The notes under the pieces: generated by a model
Seen by the model: only the letters and a program-made list of their open reading frames with translations
What the model was told of the DNA's origin: nothing
Database searches by the model: none
Shown here: positions 38,777 to 46,778 of the stretch, one piece after another
Position numbering within the stretch: the first letter of the stretch is position 1
Layout of the letters: every line of letters begins with the position of its first letter
Made by a program: the position numbers and the translations under genes
NCBI RefSeq assembly: GCF_001676055.1
Contig: NZ_LZEX01000034.1
Location: 1-64,000, forward strand
Direction of reading: 5' to 3'
Source of the DNA: Morganella psychrotolerans
GTDB taxonomy: Bacteria; Pseudomonadota; Gammaproteobacteria; Enterobacterales; Enterobacteriaceae
DNA: 64,000 bases

Positions 38777-39949
38777 TTAGCGAGTGGAGAAAAGTTTTTT
38801 TTTAAGGAAGATATTGCTATCGCTAGAGCTATTTCTGCCGATACTAAAAAAATGGAACGTGGGTTGTGTGGTCACTACAGAAAAATTGAGTAAAAAATGT
38901 CCTTCTTCCAAAGGGATAAGATCTACATAATTATATAGTTCCGAATTTCCCTTGGGTGTTCTGGTTATCGAGGAAATTGATATTTTTCCGTTTTTATCCA
39001 GGGTATGGGATACCAATTTGTCATTACGATAAGCATTCGGTGTCTCAGCGCCGCGTTTTTCCAGCATCTCCTGAATCTCATCCCTTGGCAGCTCATAATA
39101 ATTGGCCAGCGCATCAAGGTTCATCAGGCTGTCGGTATTTACCCCCGGGAAGTTTTTCTCCAGCAGTTTTTTTGTGTCAGCTTCATTTAACCCATCGGTT
39201 TTTTCGGTCAGAATCGCATATAACTCTGGTGAGATACCGGCGTATAACGCCATCTGTGCGGCAGATTCCGCACCTTTGCTCAGTACATGATCCGGCAGAA
39301 CAAAATCCTGCTGCATCAGGGCGTTACGAATTCCCTCAAACGGCGCGTTATACGGGGTTACACCACTGCGGCGGGAGGTTGCCAGGGTTTCATCGTATTT
39401 GCTTTTGTCTGTCTGACCGGCTTTCGCCATCAGCGCTGTCTCCAACTGCTCATTAGCCAGTGACAGGGTGGAGATCTCTTTATCCAGATTTTCCTGGGTC
39501 AGCATCAGCTTCGCCAGATCCGGACGGCGTGTGTCCAGATTGCGGGTGCTGTCTTTCTGATGCAGGCTGCGGGCTTCACGATACAGCTCAGTCAGATAGC
39601 CGGCGGGTGAGAACATGGAAGAAACTGCACCCGGTGCGGCAAATTCATCGGCGCGGGGTACAATAATATCATTATAGCCATACGGCGCGGCACTGTGATG
39701 ACGGGCTCTGCCCATCTCTTTTCTCAGCAGCGGGTTGGCGCGGGTCAGTGCGCGGGCAGTATACAGAATGTTGTTCTGTTTCTCTTTTATCGCGGCACGG
39801 TGAAGTAGTTGCGCTTCTTCACGGGACAGGCGGCCGCCCGCCAGGTTGCGAACTTCGGCAAGGGACATCGGCATAAAGTCTGCCAGGGTTAGCTGCTGGT
39901 CGCTGCGACCCTGATTCAGCTTTTCGAGAATTCGGGTTATTTTATCCAT
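38777..39949 (-). CDS. TcA upstream open frame (390 aa: N-terminal VRP1-like part)
   Basis: Starts at ATG 39949 (MDKITRILEKLNQ), nine bases after AAGG; an earlier frame start at 39979 is weaker. It contains the conserved TcA beginning, with LTLADFMPMSLAEVRNLA and GAVSSMFSPAGYLTELYREA (the Salmonella VRP1-like signature), followed by RRPDLAKLMLTQENLDKEIS. It ends in KKKLFSTR created by the frameshift, after which the true TcA sequence continues in another frame. A truncated product would lack pore and TcB-binding domains. Confidence 0.86.
   Translation of the reverse strand: MDKITRILEKLNQGRSDQQLTLADFMPMSLAEVRNLAGGRLSREEAQLLHRAAIKEKQNNILYTARALTRANPLLRKEMGRARHHSAAPYGYNDIIVPRADEFAAPGAVSSMFSPAGYLTELYREARSLHQKDSTRNLDTRRPDLAKLMLTQENLDKEISTLSLANEQLETALMAKAGQTDKSKYDETLATSRRSGVTPYNAPFEGIRNALMQQDFVLPDHVLSKGAESAAQMALYAGISPELYAILTEKTDGLNEADTKKLLEKNFPGVNTDSLMNLDALANYYELPRDEIQEMLEKRGAETPNAYRNDKLVSHTLDKNGKISISSITRTPKGNSELYNYVDLIPLEEGHFLLNFSVVTTQPTFHFFSIGRNSSSDSNIFLKKKLFSTR
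38795..38803 (-). other. A9 homopolymer frameshift site in TcA
   Basis: Nine A residues on the coding strand follow CTT. With eight or eleven A residues the frame runs on through 38388; with nine or ten it does not reach the downstream frame. Confidence 0.85.
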
Positions 39950-40105
39950 CGATAATGGCCTTATAAATATGCAATTCACATAAAGTGGGCTGATTTGTTG
40001 AGTTAATACACTGAATATCTGGTTATAAAGAGGTCTTTATTTCAATAAAGGTTTCTTTTTCAGGGTATATAACCGACGAACATATTTATTGACCGTTGAG
40101 AATGA

Positions 40106-40124
40106 GTCAAATAGATCTATTGAC
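40106..40124. promoter_or_regulatory. Near-palindromic operator candidate upstream of TcA
   Basis: GTCAAATAGATCTATTGAC is a 19-base near-perfect palindrome: the core ATAGATCTAT is exact, with GTCA/TGAC arms and one extra A. It is centred about 165 bases upstream of the TcA start. Confidence 0.4.
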
Positions 40125-40258
40125 AGGATGTGCTGATTTTGTGGAAATTTATTTATTTATTTGATTTTTAAAGCAGAAATGATTTTATTTTCCATGTGGT
40201 AATAATAGATTTAAATTATGAATTTATATTTTCATATAGGAATGGCTGTATATCTGAT

Positions 40259-40284
40259 GTTATTCAGGATGCCGCCGGGCGGCA
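40259..40284 (+). repeat. Degenerate copy of the dispersed palindromic repeat (right flank of Tc locus)
   Basis: ATTCAGGATGCCG followed by GGGCGGCA is the partner of the remnant at 28143-28171, in the same orientation. Together they bracket the TcA-TcB genes. Confidence 0.4.
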
Positions 40285-40380
40285 GTCAATAATATGGGCG
40301 TAAAGAGGGATACAGGACGGATCAGAAAACAGAAGTGAGAACGGGAACAGAGATAAGGGATAGGGAATATCAAAACAGAA

Positions 40381-40412
40381 TAATTAACTGCCGGAGATAA
40401 AGCAGTTAATTA
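40381..40412 (-). terminator. AU-rich stem-loop just after flgN
   Basis: TAATTAACTG and CAGTTAATTA are exact 10-base inverted repeats separated by 12 bases, directly after the flgN stop and followed on the minus strand by a T-rich tract. The stem has few GC pairs, so it is probably a leaky terminator. Confidence 0.5.
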
Positions 40413-40853
40413 TCAGACAATAATTTTTTTACCCAGCAGGCGGGAGCCGGATTCCTGACCATCAGCACCATAGGTCGCCTGGTTATTATGCTTTTTCATA
40501 AAATCCAGCCGCTCCTGATTAATCTGCATGTGCAGTTTCAGCATCTGATGGTTACGGTAATTCATCTCTTTGAGCAAGATGGTAAGATCTTTAATACTGT
40601 TCCAGACAACATGAATGCCTTCATCATCTTCATAAGGCGGGCATATCCCGGATCCCTGCTCAAGTTGCAGGCGGCGGGTTTCATTATGACCGATGGCAGC
40701 CACCAGAAACCGTTTTTGTTCCGTTGCTTCCTGATACGGGGATTGCGGAACGCGCGCGTAGCCGAGTAACAGCTCCTCATTTTTCATCACCTGATGCAGT
40801 GATTGTAAATGAGAGAGTTGTTGCTCAAGCAGCGGAAGAAGTTGTTCAGTCAT
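40413..40853 (-). CDS. flgN: Flagellar export chaperone FlgN
   Basis: The protein has 146 residues from ATG 40853 (MTEQLLPLLEQQLSHLQSL), overlapping the flgM stop by eight bases. It is an all-helical chaperone with an amphipathic C-terminal part that holds FlgK and FlgL before export. Position after flgM and the helical pattern with ATEQKRFLVAAIGHNETRRLQ identify it. It would be transcribed from the sigma28 promoter before flgM and possibly read through into TcA. Confidence 0.93.
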   Translation of the reverse strand: MTEQLLPLLEQQLSHLQSLHQVMKNEELLLGYARVPQSPYQEATEQKRFLVAAIGHNETRRLQLEQGSGICPPYEDDEGIHVVWNSIKDLTILLKEMNYRNHQMLKLHMQINQERLDFMKKHNNQATYGADGQESGSRLLGKKIIV

Positions 40854-41166
40854 CTTTATCAGCACTGTTTATTGATAACATGCATTCATGTGCATCACGC
40901 AGAAGACCGTCCGCAATTTTACCGGCATCCATTCGCAGTGTTCCGTCTTTCAGGGCTTGCTTTATTTCAGCCACTTTTACCGTATTGATGTCATTCTTAT
41001 TCGGTGCCAGCAGTTGTTTCTGAATTTCACTTGGTGAAAATGCACTTTCGCGGACGGCTTCAGCCGTCTGAATTTTTTTATCACGCGGTGCCGCGGTCAT
41101 TTCTTTCGGGTCGCGGTTGGTCACTTTAGTCAGTGCTGAAATCGCGGATGTTTGCTCAATTGCCAT
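40846..41166 (-). CDS. flgM: Anti-sigma28 factor FlgM
   Basis: The protein has 106 residues from ATG 41166 (MAIEQTSAISALTKV), eight bases after AAGGA; the longer frame from 41277 passes through the promoter and is not real. The C-terminal sigma28-binding helices (NDINTVKVAEIKQALKDGTL, then RMDAGKIADGLL) are conserved. FlgM blocks FliA until it is exported through the finished hook. A near-perfect sigma28 promoter lies about 60 bases upstream, the usual autoregulatory arrangement. Confidence 0.96.
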   Translation of the reverse strand: MAIEQTSAISALTKVTNRDPKEMTAAPRDKKIQTAEAVRESAFSPSEIQKQLLAPNKNDINTVKVAEIKQALKDGTLRMDAGKIADGLLRDAHECMLSINSADKDD

Positions 41167-41225
41167 ATCTGTTTTCCTTATTCCCGATCTGCGGTGATAG
41201 AGGGTCTCTCCCTTATACCCACTAC

Positions 41226-41252
41226 ATATCGGCAATTTTACCTGAAACTTTA
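41226..41252 (-). promoter_or_regulatory. Sigma28 promoter of flgMN
   Basis: On the minus strand TAAAGTTT, 11 bases, GCCGATAT: 15 of 16 positions match the sigma28 consensus. It is the best such site in the window. Confidence 0.93.
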
Positions 41253-41262
41253 TAACTAAATT

Positions 41263-41323
41263 TATACCCTTATTCATTCAGAGGACAGGCTCATTGGCTG
41301 CATCCTGAATGACGCGGGGTATA
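41263..41323. repeat. Short copy of the dispersed palindromic repeat
   Basis: This 61-base element begins TATACCCTTATTCATTC, contains TTGGCTGCATCCTGAATGAC and ends GGGTATA, so its ends are inverted TATACCC/GGGTATA. It is an internally deleted form of the 126-base element at 49672-49797, and lies between flgA and the flgM promoter. Confidence 0.7.
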
Positions 41324-41326
41324 TAA

Positions 41327-41983
41327 CTAAAGTGATACTTTTACACTGCCGTTCTCAAGTGCTTCGCCGCTGACGATTTGTCCGTTAACCAGACGCACCC
41401 GGATTGTGGCACCTGTTGCCGCGTTATTGATGGCGCGGCCTTCGTATTTTACCGAGAAATTGTCACCGTCCGCCACAACAAATACATTTTGTCCTGATTT
41501 AATTGCCCAGGGCTGACGGTACATTGAACTGATGTATGTCTGTCCGGCCTCAATACTACGCAGCGCAACGCCTCCGCGCAGTGCCATTTTATCTGTTATC
41601 GCACCCGCAGGTAACTTATGTAATAAGCCCCGTTTTGCACCGATATCCACAAACTGAATAGTTTCACCACGCATTATTTGCCGGGTGGCAACGTAATATT
41701 GTCCGGTGACATTGACGGTCAACTGAATAAAGGTGCGTTTCTTTCCGCACAGTACAGGCAGTGACACATTGCCCGTATTACGCCCGCCGGCAGGCAATTG
41801 TAACACCGGTTTTTTACATTCTGGCCAGCGGTCGATAGGTGTTTTTATCTCTATTGACACTTTCAGCGGTTCCGGGTGCAACTGACGGAAATACTGGTTG
41901 ATATCTTCCGGCAATGCGGCTTGCACAGAGGCGGAAAAGACCAGTAAGCCGCTGATGAGTAATTTACGGTGGCAGGGGGACAT
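41327..41983 (-). CDS. flgA: Flagellar P-ring assembly chaperone FlgA
   Basis: The protein has 218 residues, with a Sec signal peptide ending SASVQA (cleavage near 22). The C-terminal SAF-type domain has QPWAIKSGQNVFVVADGDNF and the end RVRLVNGQIVSGEALENGSV. It assists FlgI assembly in the periplasm. GAGGA seven bases before the ATG sets the start. It is divergent from flgB and separated from flgM by a repeat, so flgA and flgMN are probably distinct units. Confidence 0.96.
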   Translation of the reverse strand: MSPCHRKLLISGLLVFSASVQAALPEDINQYFRQLHPEPLKVSIEIKTPIDRWPECKKPVLQLPAGGRNTGNVSLPVLCGKKRTFIQLTVNVTGQYYVATRQIMRGETIQFVDIGAKRGLLHKLPAGAITDKMALRGGVALRSIEAGQTYISSMYRQPWAIKSGQNVFVVADGDNFSVKYEGRAINNAATGATIRVRLVNGQIVSGEALENGSVKVSL

Positions 41984-41995
41984 ACTTTTTCCTCA

Positions 41996-42070
41996 TATAC
42001 CCTTATTTCTTCAAACGGCAGGTACGTTGGCCGGCAAAGCCCGCCTGCATCCTGAATGACGTCGGGTACA
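41996..42070. repeat. Short copy of the dispersed palindromic repeat
   Basis: This 75-base element begins TATACCCTTATTTCTTCAAA and ends CCTGCATCCTGAATGACGTC then GGGTACA. It is a second deletion derivative of the 126-base element, placed directly upstream of the flgA ribosome site. Confidence 0.7.
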
Positions 42071-42130
42071 GTAAACCAGCCCATTTCTGATGTCCGCAGT
42101 TTACGCACTTTCAATACCATTGAATCCGGT

Positions 42131-42147
42131 AAATAGCCCGGTTATTT
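42131..42147. promoter_or_regulatory. Possible FlhD4C2 binding half-sites upstream of flgB
   Basis: AAATAGCC and GGTTATTT resemble the inverted AAATAGCG/CGCTATTT halves of FlhD4C2 sites, but with almost no spacer where 10-12 bases are expected. It lies in the divergent flgA-flgB region, where such a site must exist. Confidence 0.3.
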
Positions 42148-42233
42148 CACGTTTATCCTGCCATTAGAATTTTTCAGGGGCAGCTAATATAGCTACCACT
42201 AAAACAGGCGTTCCATATCAATTGAGGACAGAC

Positions 42234-42650
42234 ATGCTTGATAAGTTAAATGCCACGTTTGCATTCCAGCAGCAGGCGCTCTCATTGCGGGAAACGCGTC
42301 AGACTGTTCTGGCATCCAATATCGCAAATGCGGATACCCCGGGTTATCAGGCGCGGGATATTGATTTCAGCCATCAGCTGAAACAGGCAATGAATAACGG
42401 CACAGTCAAAAGCGGCGGCCTGACGATGGCGGTCACGGCAAAAGGGCACATCAGCGGACAGAGTGCCGCGGTGCCTTCGGCTGTTGATCTGAAATACCGC
42501 GTTCCGTATCAGACATCTATGGACGGCAATACCGTGGATATGGATGTTGAGCGCAGCCAGTTTGCTGACAACACCCTGAAATATCAGGCCGACCTGACCT
42601 TTATAAACAGTCGCGTGAAAAGCATGCTGGCTGTCTTACAGCAAGGATAA
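42234..42650 (+). CDS. flgB: Flagellar proximal rod protein FlgB
   Basis: The protein has 138 residues from ATG 42234, preceded by GAGGA. It has the N-terminal rod/hook motif [20 protein letters not shown] and an SRVKSML-type C-terminal helix. It forms the base of the rod with FlgC, FlgF and FliE. It is the first gene of the flgBCDEFGHIJ run, with flgC six bases on. Confidence 0.97.
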   Translation: MLDKLNATFAFQQQALSLRETRQTVLASNIANADTPGYQARDIDFSHQLKQAMNNGTVKSGGLTMAVTAKGHISGQSAAVPSAVDLKYRVPYQTSMDGNTVDMDVERSQFADNTLKYQADLTFINSRVKSMLAVLQQG

Positions 42651-42655
42651 TCCGC

Positions 42656-43060
42656 ATGGGATTACTGAGTATTTTTGATATCTCCGCTTCAGCATTAACC
42701 GCGCAATCTCAGCGTCTTAATGTCAGTGCGAGCAATATGGCGAATGCCGAAAGCGTGGCGGGCCCGGATGGTGAGCCGTACCGCGCGAAGCAGGTGGTGT
42801 TTCAGACTTCTCCGCAGGGGCGTTATGACATCGGTGGTGTAAAAGTCAGTCAACTGATTGAAGACCCGTCAGAACCCCGCCTTGAGTATAAACCCGGGCA
42901 CCCGCTGGCAGATGAAAAAGGCTATGTGCGTATGCCGAATGTGGATACGGTCGGCGAAATGATCAACACCATTTCAGCATCCCGCAGCTACCAGGCGAAC
43001 CTGGAAGTGATGAATACCGCGAAAACCCTGTTGCAGAAAACACTAACACTGGGGCAGTAA
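42656..43060 (+). CDS. flgC: Flagellar proximal rod protein FlgC
   Basis: The protein has 134 residues, E. coli length. The N-terminal [13 protein letters not shown] and the C-terminal rod motif [20 protein letters not shown] with [10 protein letters not shown] identify it. It polymerises with FlgB and FlgF in the periplasmic rod. It is tightly spaced between flgB and flgD. Confidence 0.97.
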   Translation: MGLLSIFDISASALTAQSQRLNVSASNMANAESVAGPDGEPYRAKQVVFQTSPQGRYDIGGVKVSQLIEDPSEPRLEYKPGHPLADEKGYVRMPNVDTVGEMINTISASRSYQANLEVMNTAKTLLQKTLTLGQ

Positions 43061-43071
43061 CGGAGTAAATC

Positions 43072-43884
43072 ATGGGAATTAATGCCACGAACAACGAATC
43101 AACGAATAACGATATCGACGCTCAGAAAAAGCCGCAGAAAAGCCAGAGCGATGATATGCGGGATACGTTTTTACAGATGATCGTCACGCAGATGCAGAAC
43201 CAGGATCCGACCAAACCAATGGATAACACGGATCTCACCAGCCAGCTGGCACAAATCGCATCACTTGAGAGCATGAACAAGCTCAATGACAGTGTATCGG
43301 GTATTTCTAAGCAGATTAATTCCGGTCAGTCATTGCAGGCGACGAATCTGGTCGGGAAAAATGTGCTGATCCCGGGCAGTGATTTAGTTCTGACTCCGCT
43401 GAATACTGACGGTACGCAGAAATTAGTGAAACCAACCAATCCGTTGGCAGGTACTGATGAATCTGTTCTGCCGTTTGCTGATGATAAACCGGATGACGAA
43501 GGCAGCAACACAGGCTATGAGTCCTCACCATTCGGTTTCTTCCTCGCTAAAACAGCCGACAAAATTGACATCACTATCCGTGATAAAAACAAATCCATTG
43601 TCCGGACCATTACGATTGAGGGCGAAACCAAACCGGATCTTTATGACCGGACCTGGGATGGCCGCAATGATAATGGTGAACTGGTTGCTGATACAAAAGG
43701 CAAATATACCTTTGAAATCAAAGCCAGCATGAAAGGCGAAGAGATCGCAGAAAGCAATCTTATCCGGCTGAAATACGCGAAAGTTAACGGAGTAACCCCG
43801 GGGGCGGATGCACCGCTGCTGGATGTGGGCATCGGCCACAGTGTGCTGTTATCTGAAATATTTAAAGTGTATCCGTCTAATTAA
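43072..43884 (+). CDS. flgD: Hook capping/assembly protein FlgD
   Basis: The protein has 270 residues, longer than E. coli FlgD (231). The N-terminal DTFLQMIVTQMQNQDPTKPM and DLTSQLAQIASLESMNKLND are the conserved FlgD start, followed by the FlgD Ig-like and Tudor-like domains with TWDGRNDNGELVADTKGKYT. The extra length is an insertion around residues 115-150 (PLAGTDESVLPFADDKPDDE). FlgD caps the growing hook and guides FlgE. Confidence 0.96.
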   Translation: MGINATNNESTNNDIDAQKKPQKSQSDDMRDTFLQMIVTQMQNQDPTKPMDNTDLTSQLAQIASLESMNKLNDSVSGISKQINSGQSLQATNLVGKNVLIPGSDLVLTPLNTDGTQKLVKPTNPLAGTDESVLPFADDKPDDEGSNTGYESSPFGFFLAKTADKIDITIRDKNKSIVRTITIEGETKPDLYDRTWDGRNDNGELVADTKGKYTFEIKASMKGEEIAESNLIRLKYAKVNGVTPGADAPLLDVGIGHSVLLSEIFKVYPSN

Positions 43885-43913
43885 TAAGCAAACCCAATTG
43901 TCATGGAGGTGAC

Positions 43914-45128
43914 ATGTCTTTTTCACAAGCAGTCAGCGGTCTGAATGCCGCTTCATCGGGGCTTGACTCGATAGGTAACAATATTGCCAACTCAGCAACC
44001 AACGGCTTTAAAGGCGCGCATGCCTCTTTCTCCGATATGTTTGCCGGCTCCGGTGTGGGTCTGGGGGTAAACGTTGCGGCGATTTCCCAGAACTTTAAAG
44101 ATGGTTCGATTACCCGTACTGACCGCGCAACAGACGTGGCGATTTCCGGTAACGGTTTTTTCCGTTTACTGGATACCAACGGTGATGTGGTTTACAGCCG
44201 TGACGGTGAATTCCACCGCGACAAGAGCGGAAATCTGGTTAATAACCAGGGCATGATGGTCAGCGGTTTTCCGGCAGGAATGGATGCTAACGGCAATGCG
44301 ACTATCCAGACCGGTGGTATACCGCAGATACTGAATATCCCGACGGATATGATGGATGCAAAGGCATCAGCCAAAGGTGAATTAACCATTAACCTGAACT
44401 CTAATGACAAAGTGCCTGCGGTTACCACGTTCGACCCTGATAATCCGGACAGCTACAACTTCAGTACCACGATGACCACCTACGACAGCCAGGGTAATAC
44501 CCATGAAGTCGCGGTTTATTTTGTCAAAACGGCTGATAACAAGTGGGATGTCAAGGCAAAGGACAGCACTGATAAGACATCGGTAATTCAGGACCTGGGT
44601 GCAATGGAGTTTGATGGTAACGGTAAACTGAAAGGAACGGCGGATTTTACAGTCGCTTATAAAGGATTAAACGGTGCTGATCCCGGCACGATTGATCTGA
44701 GTCTGAACAAAACCCGCCAGCAGAAAGTGACTGAATCATCAGTCAGCAAAATTGATGTTGATGGTTATCAGTCTGGTGAATACACCAACTTCAAAATCGA
44801 AAATGACGGCACAATCACGGCCAGCTACTCAAACCAGCAGAAACGTACTGTCGGCAAAATGGCACTGTCTTCATTTGCTAACCCGAACGGACTGGCCTCT
44901 CAGGGCGGTAACGTCTGGAAAGCAACCAATGCATCAGGTAACCCGATGGACGGCGTACCGGGAACGGGTCAGTTCGGTAACCTGACCGGTGGCGCGCTCG
45001 AAGCATCCAACGTGGATATGAGCCAGGAACTGATCAATATGATTGTTATGCAGCGTAACTATCAGTCCAACTCCCAGACCATCAAAACGCAGGATCAGAT
45101 GCTGCAAACGCTGGTTAACTTACGCTGA
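43914..45128 (+). CDS. flgE: Flagellar hook protein FlgE
   Basis: The protein has 404 residues, as in E. coli (402). The N-terminal GLNAASSGLDSIGNNIANSA and FKGAHASFSDMFA, the central D1/D2 domains, and the C-terminal ELINMIVMQRNYQSNSQTIK with DQMLQTLVNLR are all present. It polymerises into the hook. A GGAGGTG site precedes the ATG, fitting its high expression. Confidence 0.98.
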   Translation: MSFSQAVSGLNAASSGLDSIGNNIANSATNGFKGAHASFSDMFAGSGVGLGVNVAAISQNFKDGSITRTDRATDVAISGNGFFRLLDTNGDVVYSRDGEFHRDKSGNLVNNQGMMVSGFPAGMDANGNATIQTGGIPQILNIPTDMMDAKASAKGELTINLNSNDKVPAVTTFDPDNPDSYNFSTTMTTYDSQGNTHEVAVYFVKTADNKWDVKAKDSTDKTSVIQDLGAMEFDGNGKLKGTADFTVAYKGLNGADPGTIDLSLNKTRQQKVTESSVSKIDVDGYQSGEYTNFKIENDGTITASYSNQQKRTVGKMALSSFANPNGLASQGGNVWKATNASGNPMDGVPGTGQFGNLTGGALEASNVDMSQELINMIVMQRNYQSNSQTIKTQDQMLQTLVNLR

Positions 45129-45143
45129 GTATAGGGAGCGGTC

Positions 45144-45899
45144 ATGGATCACGTCATTTATACGGCAATGGGCGGCGCTAAACATGCGCTGGAAAATCAG
45201 GCCATTGTCTCGAACAATATTGCCAACGTCTCAACGTCCGGGTTTAAAGCGCAGTTATCAGCAATGCGCGCGGTACCTGTCAATGGTGACACGGAACAAA
45301 CCCGGACACTGGTGGTTTCCTCAACACCCGGGGCTGACATGAGTCAGGGACCGCTCAATTATACCGGGCGATCAATGGATGTGGCGCTTAACGACGGGCA
45401 TTTTCTGGCGGTTGCACTGCCCGGCGGTGACGAAGCCTACACCCGTAACGGGAATCTTCAGGTTTCAGCCGATGGTCAGCTGATGCTGGGTGAAAACCTG
45501 TTACAGGGCGACGGCGGCGCGATTGATGTTCCGCCACATTCGCAGCTGACTATCGGGGCCGACGGTACGATTACCGCACTCATCCCGACAGATCCGCCGA
45601 CGATGCTCGGGCAGATTGGTCGTCTGAAAGTGGTGGAAGCCAAACCGCAGGATGTTCTGCGCGGTGAAGACGGACTGTTTCATCTGACACCGCTTGCCCG
45701 TAACACCAACGGTAACACGTTACCTATGAGTGAACGCGGCAAGGTGATGGCAGGTGTGCTGGAAGGCAGTAATGTCAACCCGGCGCAGGCAATGGTCGAG
45801 ATGATTGCCAACGCACGCCATTTTGAGATGCAGATGAAAGTCGTCCACAGCGCGGATGAAAATGCCCAGCGGGCGAATCAGCTGCTGGCTGTAAGTTAA
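45144..45899 (+). CDS. flgF: Flagellar rod protein FlgF
   Basis: The protein has 251 residues with the rod motifs IYTAMGGAKHALENQAIVSN and NNIANVSTSGFKAQLSAMRA and a C-terminal AMVEMIANARHFEMQMKVVH. It is a proximal rod subunit. Spacing to flgE and flgG is short and consistent with one operon. Confidence 0.97.
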   Translation: MDHVIYTAMGGAKHALENQAIVSNNIANVSTSGFKAQLSAMRAVPVNGDTEQTRTLVVSSTPGADMSQGPLNYTGRSMDVALNDGHFLAVALPGGDEAYTRNGNLQVSADGQLMLGENLLQGDGGAIDVPPHSQLTIGADGTITALIPTDPPTMLGQIGRLKVVEAKPQDVLRGEDGLFHLTPLARNTNGNTLPMSERGKVMAGVLEGSNVNPAQAMVEMIANARHFEMQMKVVHSADENAQRANQLLAVS

Positions 45900-45918
45900 T
45901 ACTCAGTAAGGAATTACC

Positions 45919-46701
45919 ATGATCCGTTCATTATGGATTGCAAAAACCGGGCTTGAAGCCCAGCAGACTAACCTGGATGTGATTTCCAACAACCTGGCAA
46001 ACGTCAGCACCAATGGTTTTAAACGCCAGCGCGCTGTGTTTGAAGACTTGCTTTATCAGAACATCCGCCAGCCGGGTGCGCTGAGTTCCGAACAAACCTC
46101 TCTGCCGACCGGTCTGCAACTGGGTACGGGTGTCCGTCCTGTGGCGACCACGCGTATTCATGAACAGGGGAGTCTGAATAAAACCGGCACCTCGACTGAT
46201 ATCGCGATCAGCGGACAGGGCTTTATCCATGTTCAGATGCCGGACGGCTCTGATGCCTATACCCGCGACGGCTCTCTGCATCCTGATCAAAATGGTCAGC
46301 TGGTGACATCATCCGGCTATCAGGTTGTGCCTGCCATTATGATCCCGGAAGGGGCTCAGAAGATGGAAATCGGTCGTGACGGTACTGTCTCTGTCACCAT
46401 GTATGGTGAGAGCCAGCCACAGCAGATTGGACAAATCACGCTGACCACCTTCATCAATGACGCCGGTCTGGAAAGTATGGGTGAAAACTTGTATATGGAA
46501 ACCGCCAGCTCCGGTGCGCCGACTGAAAGTGCGCCCGAAACCAATGGCGCAGGGCGTATTTATCAGGGAATGGTAGAGACTTCCAACGTCAACGTAGCCG
46601 AAGAACTGGTGAATATGATCCAGACTCAGCGCGCGTATGAAATTAACAGTAAGGCGGTTTCTGCCTCTGACCAGATGTTACAACGTCTGACTCAGCTGTA
46701 A
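45919..46701 (+). CDS. flgG: Flagellar distal rod protein FlgG
   Basis: The protein has 260 residues, exactly the E. coli length. It has [40 protein letters not shown] and the C-terminal [20 protein letters not shown]. It builds the distal rod through the P and L rings. A terminator-like hairpin follows before flgH. Confidence 0.98.
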   Translation: MIRSLWIAKTGLEAQQTNLDVISNNLANVSTNGFKRQRAVFEDLLYQNIRQPGALSSEQTSLPTGLQLGTGVRPVATTRIHEQGSLNKTGTSTDIAISGQGFIHVQMPDGSDAYTRDGSLHPDQNGQLVTSSGYQVVPAIMIPEGAQKMEIGRDGTVSVTMYGESQPQQIGQITLTTFINDAGLESMGENLYMETASSGAPTESAPETNGAGRIYQGMVETSNVNVAEELVNMIQTQRAYEINSKAVSASDQMLQRLTQL

Positions 46702-46707
46702 TTCCCC

Positions 46708-46744
46708 GCCCTGTCTGCGACGGTATCGCGGGCAGGGCTTTTTT
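46708..46744 (+). terminator. Terminator-like hairpin inside the flg operon (flgG/flgH)
   Basis: GCCCTGTCTGCG and CGCGGGCAGGGC form a long stem (with G-U pairs) followed by six T residues. It would partly uncouple flgBCDEFG from flgHIJ. Confidence 0.75.
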
Positions 46745-46778
46745 ACCGAGACACGCACAGAACAGCAAGAGTAAAAAG

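Larger units (their letters stand above)
32551..39949 (-). pseudogene. Tc toxin TcA subunit gene, full length but frameshifted once
   Basis: Read with one A fewer (or two more) at the A9 run 38795-38803, the gene is a single TcA of about 2465 residues, close to the 2516 of Photorhabdus TcdA1. The bridging sequence from the run to 38388 translates without stops and contains TcA-typical stretches: TPWLLALNKLLRLAKATGIT, VLHRFCEFLLYRKRYNIG, and QLSQFDRMFNNPPLNGEVY. TcA forms the pentameric pore and receptor-binding shell that injects the TcB-TcC cargo. The frameshift could be a sequencing artefact, a real lesion, or a contingency site. All other domains are intact, which argues against long-term decay. 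Confidence 0.85.
39950..40412 (-). promoter_or_regulatory. TcA upstream region
   Basis: These 463 bases are strikingly AT-rich, with no supported gene. They hold the flgN-proximal hairpin, a repeat remnant, a near-palindrome at 40106-40124 and a GGTATATAACC palindrome near 40063-40073. No sigma28-type promoter facing TcA was found by eye. Confidence 0.5.
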
